From Eutrigla gurnardus (lineage: Eukaryota; Chordata; Actinopteri; Perciformes; Triglidae), in NCBI GenBank assembly GCA_963514095.1, contig OY741279.1, positions 4,506,292 through 4,570,291 on the forward strand: a DNA stretch of 64,000 nucleotides, in the 5' to 3' direction. Below are positions 55,879-64,000 of the stretch, piece by piece. Position numbers and translations under genes: made by a program. The first letter of the stretch is position 1; each line of letters opens with the position of its first letter. The notes under the pieces are model-generated. The model ran no database searches. It was not told the DNA's origin and was given only the letters and a program-made list of their open reading frames with translations.

Positions 55879-58709
55879 AGTATGTGTCATCTTTAATCAG
55901 CCCACTACTGTACAAGATAACAAGTCAAAGCTATTATGCAACATTTAGCTGCAGAGTTTATCACTTACGCCCAGGAGACGTTGAAATGCAGAGTACAGGG
56001 CATCACACAGTCGTCTCTGTTTTATTATTGACTTCTAATCTAAACGGCTGCGAGGGAATGCCCGTCTATATCATCATATCGCTTAGTGGAACACAATGAG
56101 GTATTTAATAAAGGCCTAAATGATGTCTTTATTTGTCTTATCGTGGATTGAAAGTGGATTTTAATGCCACTTTTTTTTCTTTCAGAGTTTACAAACCATA
56201 AATCGTCCGCCTGAACTCTGAGTGAGGGGAACATACAAACGTCAGGCCTCAGTATAAACACGCAGTATAAAAAAAAGACAAACAGTTCACTCACATGGAT
56301 TTCAGACCGGTGCCAGAAATTTGTCAAAGGGCCCTCCAGCCATTTTTCTCCAGACACTTCTCACATGTCATTTAAAACAAACGTCGGGGCTTAGCACATG
56401 AATCCATTAGATGGCTATCATAACAAACGGGTGGCAGTAATGCAGTAGTTTAGAGACGTGTCAGATTCAAAGCACATCAGAGGAGGAGTGTTGTAAATCT
56501 TACATTGGCTAATGCTGGGAGACGTTTTTTCTTTCCTAAATGACACAATTATACCACATGAAGGAGAACAGGGAATTATATAGCAGTCTTCAGTTTTCAG
56601 ATTCAGGTAAAACTGCACCTTTGGAAGCCACAATTAACACACATATAATAGCTGTGAGTATTAGCTGATGTGGTAGTTTTAAATCATTGGTTTGTGGTTC
56701 CCTGTCTCAATGCTGCATCCTGGACTCCACTAATTAGCCAGCACATTGTTTGAGGTCTGAGCCCTTCTTTAAGACGTCGTCCATCAAATCTCCCAGGCAT
56801 AAAGAGTGAGAGACACAAAGAAGAAAAACTCTCACCTTCTCTCCCTGCCAGGATTTTATTCTCCCATTGCCTCTCTCTCTCTCTTTGGCCCTCAGGGAGT
56901 TTTGGCTCCTGACAGCATCACAGAGAAACGGAAAAAATAATAATGGAAGAGTCAAAGTGTATGAGATGTTTGTGTCTCTCTCTCTCTTTGTCTGACTGCC
57001 TGTCTCTCTCAGGATGCCACTCCTTTCATCTTTACTTCCCATTTAAATTTCACTCACATTCTGCCGAGAAGACGGCAGGCGAGAATGTCCTTCAGTCGAT
57101 TCGATCCTTTTGGTTGGATTTGCCCAATTTCTTTTTTAAGCATCTTTACATAAAAAATATGAATCACATTTGACACAGTTAGCAAAAAAAAAAGGAACAA
57201 TTCATTAATATTTATCAGTGTTTTCGTGAGTTTTGGTAGAAACTGAAATGCACCTGTCCGCCTCCATAATTCATTGAGGATGACTTCACACTTTCCCTAA
57301 TTTAGAATATCTGATTCATAGCAATGTTTAAAAATGTTGAAGAGCTCTCATAAATGTCAGCGGTTCACAGCAGATAATAGGCCCAGCTGCAGCGGCAGAT
57401 TATGTAATATTTGTACAAAAGTAATGGCCCTCACTTTATTTATTTATGTCAGGCATGCCATGCCCAGTAAACAAAATTAGTCTGGAAAGCTGATAACCCT
57501 CACCACAAGGACAGATACACAATATCACACAACTGTGTCGGGCCGCGTTGGATAGTTTGGGAAATACGCTTTTTTAACTTTCTTAACATGCAACCAAAAA
57601 GTCGAGTTTATGTTATGAATCGATTTACAATCTTAGAAAATACGTTTCCTGAGATTGAGATTGTATTGTTTTTTTTGCCCACCCCTTAGAAGATACAGCG
57701 TTAGAACTAGCCTTCCTTTATCCAGGGTTCAATAGTTTTCAATTTCTCTGGCAACAGAATCGGCACTTTCCGAACCGGTGACCTCACATCGACCCCCTCG
57801 GAAACCCCGCCGCCCCACGGGACGCGGTTGCGTGCTAAATAGGAGCCGCGTTTTCTCAGAGCGCTCTGTCCGCTTGATGTCCTCTTCACAGCGACTCTCA
57901 AAAGAGCAATATGGGAGGGGAAGATGGTTGACATCAGAGGGGGGGGACCTCAGTGAGTCCCACAGAGAGCTGCATGCTTGTGATCATATCCTCAGCTTAT
58001 AAGAGACATTGCAGTTGTCCACTTTTATATCACATGCAGATATAAATGTATTTTTAGACGCCACATTACATGTAATTCCTCTTTGTTTTGTTTGTGTGTT
58101 ATGTTTAGATTCCAGGTGATAATGTCACTTCCCCTGCCGTATCCGCTCTTGTGATACCTGTGGGAGAGTGTGTGTGGTTGGCTGTGTTAACAGCGCTGTC
58201 CTTTTCAATCAGCAGCCCCGCGTGTTTCCCCCCGTAGAGCTGTCATTGGTTGAGTGATGGTGGTAGGAGCTGCCACTGTTTACAGCCTCTAAGGCGGGCA
58301 GGCAACGGGTGAGATTACCAGCCTCTCACCTGTTGCCATACTCAAAGGCGGTATGACTGCACCGCTGGATGTTACTCAGAATAGCACCTGTTAAAAATAC
58401 TCTAAACACACACAGAGCGGGTGGAGGGAGGGAGCCTATCAGGTAGCAAAGTACATCCTTTCTTTGTTTGATGTTGTTTGTCCATCACTGGGCAATGTTG
58501 GCATTGGTGCATGCTGGGAATCCATCGGCGCTCTAGTTTGCTGGTCTATTTCTTCAGTGTTAACAAAACATTAGTAACACTGTCAGAAAAAGTAATAAAA
58601 AAAAGGATGTCCTATGTAAATATTGTCTCAATCTCTAGTTTCAAGTCTTCTTCAATACAGCATGATGTTCATTTAGTACATTATGGTCCATTTAGAGTCA
58701 AATAGAGCA

Positions 58710-58920
58710 TAAAGCAGGGGTATGCTTTAGGGGCGGGGCTACCTTGTGATTGACAGATCTGGGAGTTTTCTTAGTTTTTGAATTTTAATTCCCTTCATAG
58801 TGTGTTTCCAGATCATGAAAGTATAGCGACGTCCAAAAGCCAAGATGGCAAGAGCTAAAAAAGCTGAACTGGAGGCTGATGTCACCATGTCCACTTCTTA
58901 TATATATGATATGTGATCTC
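58710..58920. mobile_element. dispersed repeat fragment
   Basis: TGCTTTAGGGGCGGGGCTAC plus CTTGTGATTGACAG is the reverse complement of sequence at ~26450. CACCATGTCCACTTCTTATA is a motif I know from fish interspersed repeats. Confidence 0.6.
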
Positions 58921-59227
58921 TGAGCTATGATTATTTATCTGCCCGAGTAGATCCAGCCAGCAGAAACAGTGCTGGAGCGTTTCATATCACGCATCTTCAT
59001 TTTCTTCATTTATTTTGTTCTGTTATCTATTTACTATTCCTGTCTATTCGTGTCTCTTTCTAAACTCTACTGTTCTCACAAAAAAAATGCTCAGCAGAAC
59101 ATAAATACTGGTCCGTCTGTAAATGTGACACGGCTTCCCTTTTTTGGTGACGAGCGTACCCGCTGATTCTCTGGCTGGAGAGCTCACTTGACATGTAGAA
59201 TATTTGATCCACATAAGCTGGACATGA

Positions 59228-59355
59228 GGACAGTGGGGGACAGTGGGGGACAGTGGAGGACAGAGGAGGACAGTGGGGGACAGTGGAGGACAGTGGACAG
59301 TGGAGGACAGTGGACAGTGGAGGACAGTGGAGGACAGTGGGGGACAGTGGAGGCA
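59228..59355. repeat. 10-bp minisatellite
   Basis: About 12 copies of GACAGTGGAG / GACAGTGGGG, some with unit deletions. Confidence 0.93.
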
Positions 59356-61090
59356 GAGATGGGTAGATAGGAGGAGGCAGATGTCTCCGAACACAGGATG
59401 GGTGGAGCAGGGTCAATATTTATTGGATCAGTGGAACATTACCTGTTAATCAATCAGTTCCTGATTACTTTATTTATGTTTGGGTTTAATTCCCTGAAGA
59501 AGTAAATCAATTTATGTGAAGGTCTATTATCCCGCATATATCATGTCATCATGTCTATTCCAAAACCTTATGATTGTTTTTTTTTTTTACGTTTTACTAA
59601 AAACAACATATGTATCCCTTAAAGTTCACTTTGAGCTGTCTTGCTGCTCTTACATTTTTGTTAAATTTCTACCATTGTTAGATGATTACACACTCAATCT
59701 AATTAAGCCCTCAAAGAAAGCCTAATAAGTGCCCATTGGACCTTCTATTGTCTTCTATGTGTTTTTTTTTACCCTCAAAATATAAAGCCATTTAAGGGAA
59801 CTGAAACAGAATGTTCATATAATTAGATTATTGTGAGTAGTCTAATCTAATAATCAAGATAATCTCTTTTTGATTGGTCAGAATTTCCATTTAGTACTCT
59901 GCCTCAATAATAGATTTGTTTGTTGTTGTATATCTTGATGCGACATTGATCCACGTTCTGCAAAAGGATGGTGGTTTGACATCTTCTCTACTCTGACTGT
60001 GATTTCACTTTGTTATGAAAGTGGTTTCTCCAGGAAAGACACATCCTCCGGGAAATAGCTATACAGGAAGTAATCGGAAGAGAGCTTGTGTAAATGACCA
60101 AACAATGGAGATGACGGAGTGTTTCCCGGACAACATTGTTGGCATGCTTTGTTGGATAGCAGAAGATAATCCAAAATGCAGTAAAAAAAATAACAGAAGA
60201 CCTGACAGAACATTTTAATTATATTGAAATTGAATCTTTTTAATTTATACATGTTTTGTTACTGATCTCACAACACTCAACATGAATAAACTAGGAATAA
60301 TCCCAGATGTAAATACAATCTGCAGAGCTGCAACTTTGCCTCACTTAGCCGTTACTCTATCCCGCCACGTCTGCGCTCATCTGGCAAAGTTTATCTTGCA
60401 AAGTGACTGTATAAAGAAACCATTACCGCCACAGTTCCTGTCCTGCAACTGGACAGAGCAAGATGGAGTGCTGACGACAAGGTGACGCGAGACACTAGCA
60501 GAATCGCAGTCTAAGTACAGGAAATGTTAAGGAATTTGTCCTGTCCCCCCGGTGCACACATAAAGATATAAGAAGGCCTGCCAAGTGGAGGATTATCCTC
60601 CTTTCCATCTATAGCTGGCCTTTTTTTTGTTCCTGTTTCGCTCCCTCTTTCTGGAGGAATACAGATTGGGTCAAAGGGGACAGACATTTACATTTGAAGC
60701 TTTTCGTAAACTCTCTTCGTCCTCGGTGACACGTACCGACCGCTCAGAATCCTCAGCAGATGCGGAGGTTTGTCTCATTCGCCGGCTCATTTCCACCGAT
60801 CGCTCAGAGGACGGCAGGGAAGCAGCGTCCTATTAAAAGTTTATTAAGCAGAAGTCAGAGGAATGATTAAAATTTTGCAGGCAAATAGGATGAGGGATGA
60901 GGGATGTGATGGTGGTGGGGGGGGATTGAGTGATTACACCCCAGTGTGTGTTATGCATGCATATGTTTGTGTAAAGACGTGTTCGTGTCTCTCCTGAAGG
61001 ATACAAATTACATTTCACAATTACTTTTGTTCCCCCTTCTTCACTCTCCTTCCCCTCTCTCCCCTTTTCCTTCTATGAATCTCTTTCCAG

Positions 61091-61165
61091 AGTGGTCCAG
61101 TGCTGTCCTCCGGTGTCCCCCCCACCCCCTCCCCTCAATCTGCTGTCCCTCCTGTGTGTCACCCG
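61091..61165 (+). other. candidate 75-nt exon
   Basis: Bounded by CTCTTTCCAG, with a long pyrimidine tract upstream, and by CACCCG|GTAAGT. 75 nt is a multiple of three and all three frames are open, so splicing signals rather than coding evidence support it. One frame is Pro/Ser-rich (SGPVLSSGVPPTPSPQSA). No family recognised. Confidence 0.3.
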
Positions 61166-61850
61166 GTAAGTACACTGAGATTTAACCTCCCACATCTACA
61201 CTTAACAGGCTTTCAGTGTTTTTCAATCCTTCACGTAATCATCAGCTCACCGCCCGCCTCGAAACGGCAAATTGTTGTCCCCCCTTTTATGAAACGGAGC
61301 ATCATTTTTCTGTTAACGTGCACGTAAAAGGCATTGTGGGAAGTGTTTTTTCCCCGTAATGGAAACAAAACAAAGTGCAGCACATACAAGGTAATAAGAA
61401 TGGAAAATGTCTAGGTTTTGTGTGGCAGCGCACGCACAGCTACAAGTATAGGCTGCAGTAAAAGAGGAGTCTTCTTTCAGCCACCGAGTCGAGATAAGAG
61501 ATGATCAAACATTTATCCATCTCATTTTGTGGGTTAATAATCAACTTTTTGTTTTCATGTGTGAATACTCCCTCCTCGTGAGTCCCAAGGACACCGGCTG
61601 ACAGGCTTCAGTTCTGAATGAGAACACGCTAGCATCGGGTACAGGAAGCCATCTTTATGTAGTCATGATGCTCGCACAATGTGGAGACAACTGTTATGAG
61701 TGTCTCTGTGTTTAAAATGAGCATACATCTTAATATTAAGCAGATTAATGAGCGGATGCTTTTATCACCTACCCTGCAACAACACAAGCCAGCTCTCAGG
61801 TTTAAGTCCTGTTATTCCCCAATTACAAGCCTTGTTTACTAGAATGGTGG

Positions 61851-61936
<86 letters not shown>

Positions 61937-63052
61937 TTTAATGATGGGTGTATGGTCTCTGTTTAGATATGTGTGTTCTCTTGTAAAGCCTATGGGGGTG
62001 GTTTGGATCGGTGGGCTAGTCCTTGGGTCTCTATAAATACACACTGGGATCCCATTCACAGGCTGAAATTTGCCGGTGTGTGTGTGTGTTCGGTGTGTGT
62101 GTGTGTGTGTGTGTGTCTTTATGACGCCGCTGCACCCAAGCGAGCTGGAGGCTATTACTGGCCAGCAGCGTTGCTATGGAGACCAGTGGTGTCAGAGAGG
62201 AGCAACATGTGTGGGTTATTTGTCAAGACAAGGTTTTTCCTCCTTTTTGTCTCCCGGCTTCTCTCTTTGTCAATCCTGAAGTCAGAAAGAAAGAATGATG
62301 CAGACTGCGGTTGTTGGAAAGAAAAACCTCCAGACTCTCACTGGGTTTCCTTCCAACACTGGTAAACGTGGCATTGAATGTGGAGGCGATTTTATAAAGA
62401 GCTATAAGCTGTCCATGCTCAATCATGCTCACAGTCGGGCCCTCCGGCGGTGTCGATCAGCAGGGACTCGGGGGCTCTTCACTGGGCTTACGCCAGTGGA
62501 AAGCACACATCCAGGGGAAGCATTTAACCCCTGCCCCCTCCCTGCTTCTTTACTGCTCCCTCTCCTCACAGCTCCCGTCTCTATATGGACATGTTCTATT
62601 TCCACAGCGCTTTCCTTCCGAAGGGTACAAATTCTCTTTTAATAGGTGCTTATTTGGGCAAAGGGAGAAAATCCCATATTTTTGAGCAACCCCTACTCCT
62701 TCCCACTGTCCTCCTCCTGCCCATGTTCCTCGTGTCTCAAACTCTCAAGCTTCTATTTATTTCTTTTTTTCTACCTTTGCTGGGTCATCCCTCGCCCCCC
62801 CCCGTGTCCCACCTCTGATGGGCAGCAGGAAGGAGAACGGGTGAAAGGCTACAATTTCAGATGTGAGAACTTTCTTCCGAAATGGAGTTTGGATGAGTAT
62901 CCGTTAGTTTTAAACCCCTTTTCAGGTGTCAAGTACCAATTTTCAGGAGCCTGCAATAACAGTGAATGCCAAGTGGATAAAGTGGAAATTTTATCATTTT
63001 CAAGTGAGATTTGAAGGATTCTCAAACACTTCATATAGGTCAACCAGAATAT

Positions 63053-63090
<38 letters not shown>

Positions 63091-64000
63091 GGTATTTCTG
63101 ACCATGTTTGGGCAAACCTGGCCCCAAAGAGGGTTTGTGTAGCCGGGCAAACCAAACCTTCGACCCCCTAATCTGGTCTAAATGAGACAGCCACAGTGCC
63201 GCCCAGTGCAACGCACACACAGTCTGTGATGTAACCCTCATTTTGGGATAATTTTAGTATTTTGACTCTGCAGGCGTCGCTCTGCAAAAGGCCATTTACC
63301 TAACATCCATGCTCCAAATTAACAGGCCTTTCCCTGTGTGGCCTTGCACACCTTCATCACCTCCAAATGAAACATCAATCCATTTACGCCTGGAGTTATA
63401 TACTAACTGTGTCCTCACATGCCTCCAGGAACATTATAACAGGGGTGGCAAACAGCCTGTGAAGTGATTTTGAAGCTGATCCAGTGTAAATATAAACTAT
63501 CATGTAGCAGAAGATGTAAATCTTAATTTCTGAAGAAAACTTGATGCTTGTGTTGGGACGAAAACGTGTTATTCCTGAGCAAGAGCGTTGATCAGATGGG
63601 AAGTGAAAGAAAATAAATTCCCGCTTTTAATTTTGCAGTCTGAACAGTATTTCCATTTACCCAGGCTGCTGACAGGCTAACTCTTTAGTCACATCCACAC
63701 CACTCCTGTTTGGACGTACCAAGGGGAAGAAAGGGGAAGAAAAATAGCACAAACACTTTTTAAAATCAACTGCCTAGACGTTTAAGTCTTTCTAATACCA
63801 ATGTTCCGGTGGGAAGTTTCTATTATTAACCAGACACGGATACAATCTCCTCACCATCACCTCCTGAAAAATGGTCTTTTCCATATCCCATTTGGTGGCT
63901 TCAGCTACACATATTCATCACTGTGCAAAGACTTTCTAGTTATATTTTAGATTTTCCCTTCACAAAGCTACTTAAACATGACTCTAATCTGCTGATACAG
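61166..64000. other. end region without recognised genes
   Basis: Contains a (GT)n of ~39 units (61855-61933), a shorter one (62077-62116) and another at 63053-63088. The rest is unremarkable AT-rich DNA. Confidence 0.6.
61855..61933. repeat. (GT)n microsatellite
   Basis: About 39 uninterrupted GT units. Confidence 0.95.

Larger units (their letters stand above)
51738..61090. other. long region without recognised genes
   Basis: AT-rich, few large repeats. Contains a short inverted repeat (54364-54408), a (GT)n (55841-55873), a GC-rich patch (57750-57960), dispersed-repeat sequence near 58710-58920 and a 10-bp minisatellite (59228-59355). Probably intron of the downstream gene. Confidence 0.5.

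Noticed and set aside
57750..57960. GC-rich patch as a second promoter or exon
   Set aside because: No clear splice sites, no CpG density like the 48-kb block and no recognisable protein. Left as unexplained intergenic or intronic sequence.

Overview
The window comes from a vertebrate nuclear genome, almost certainly a teleost fish. The evidence is a split vertebrate gene with canonical GT-AG introns, very dense (CA)n and other simple repeats, and several dispersed repeats of fish type: a tRNA-derived SINE with a target-site duplication and short inverted-repeat DNA transposon remnants (hAT-, piggyBac- and mariner-like). I see no bacterial or viral gene order.

The main content is one plus-strand gene, phospholipase C beta 1 (plcb1). 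Twenty-nine coding exons can be placed from 578 to 42732. All join in frame with consistent phases and give 1117 residues. The first ~128 residues (start codon and most of the PH domain) lie upstream of base 1. From 5' to 3' the exons encode: PH/EF junction and EF hands (578-6539 and start of 10202-10348); catalytic X half (10202-17244); X-Y linker with an acidic run (17070-18252); catalytic Y half (18940-21794); C2 domain (21876-22412); the proximal C-terminal Galpha-q-binding helix and linker (22613-24954); the long distal coiled-coil C-terminal domain (25615-29229); and, after a 13.3-kb intron, the last exon (42505-42732) ending in a PDZ-ligand-like tail. The catalytic His, Asn, Glu and Asp residues are intact. 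A ~2.3-kb 3' UTR with one strong poly(A) signal follows.

From 45.1 to 48.0 kb I see only repeats. At about 48.0-48.4 kb there is a CpG-rich block ending in a good splice donor, and at 51692-51737 a 46-nt exon-like segment with strong splice sites. I read these as the 5' non-coding exons of a second plus-strand gene whose coding part is mostly beyond the window. In human, PLCB4 follows PLCB1 in the same orientation, so plcb4 is the natural guess; nothing coding here proves it. A third candidate exon is at 61091-61165.

The introns hold most of the structure: many long GT/CT microsatellites, some forming the splice sites themselves; several minisatellites, including a 1.4-kb 18-bp array with a 198-bp higher-order period; and dispersed repeats. 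I found no convincing undescribed biological system. The most notable items are an extra in-frame exon in the X-Y linker relative to human, splice sites built from long GT or CT repeats, a perfect 18-bp hairpin in an intron, a nested repeat pair, and the probable promoter of the downstream gene.
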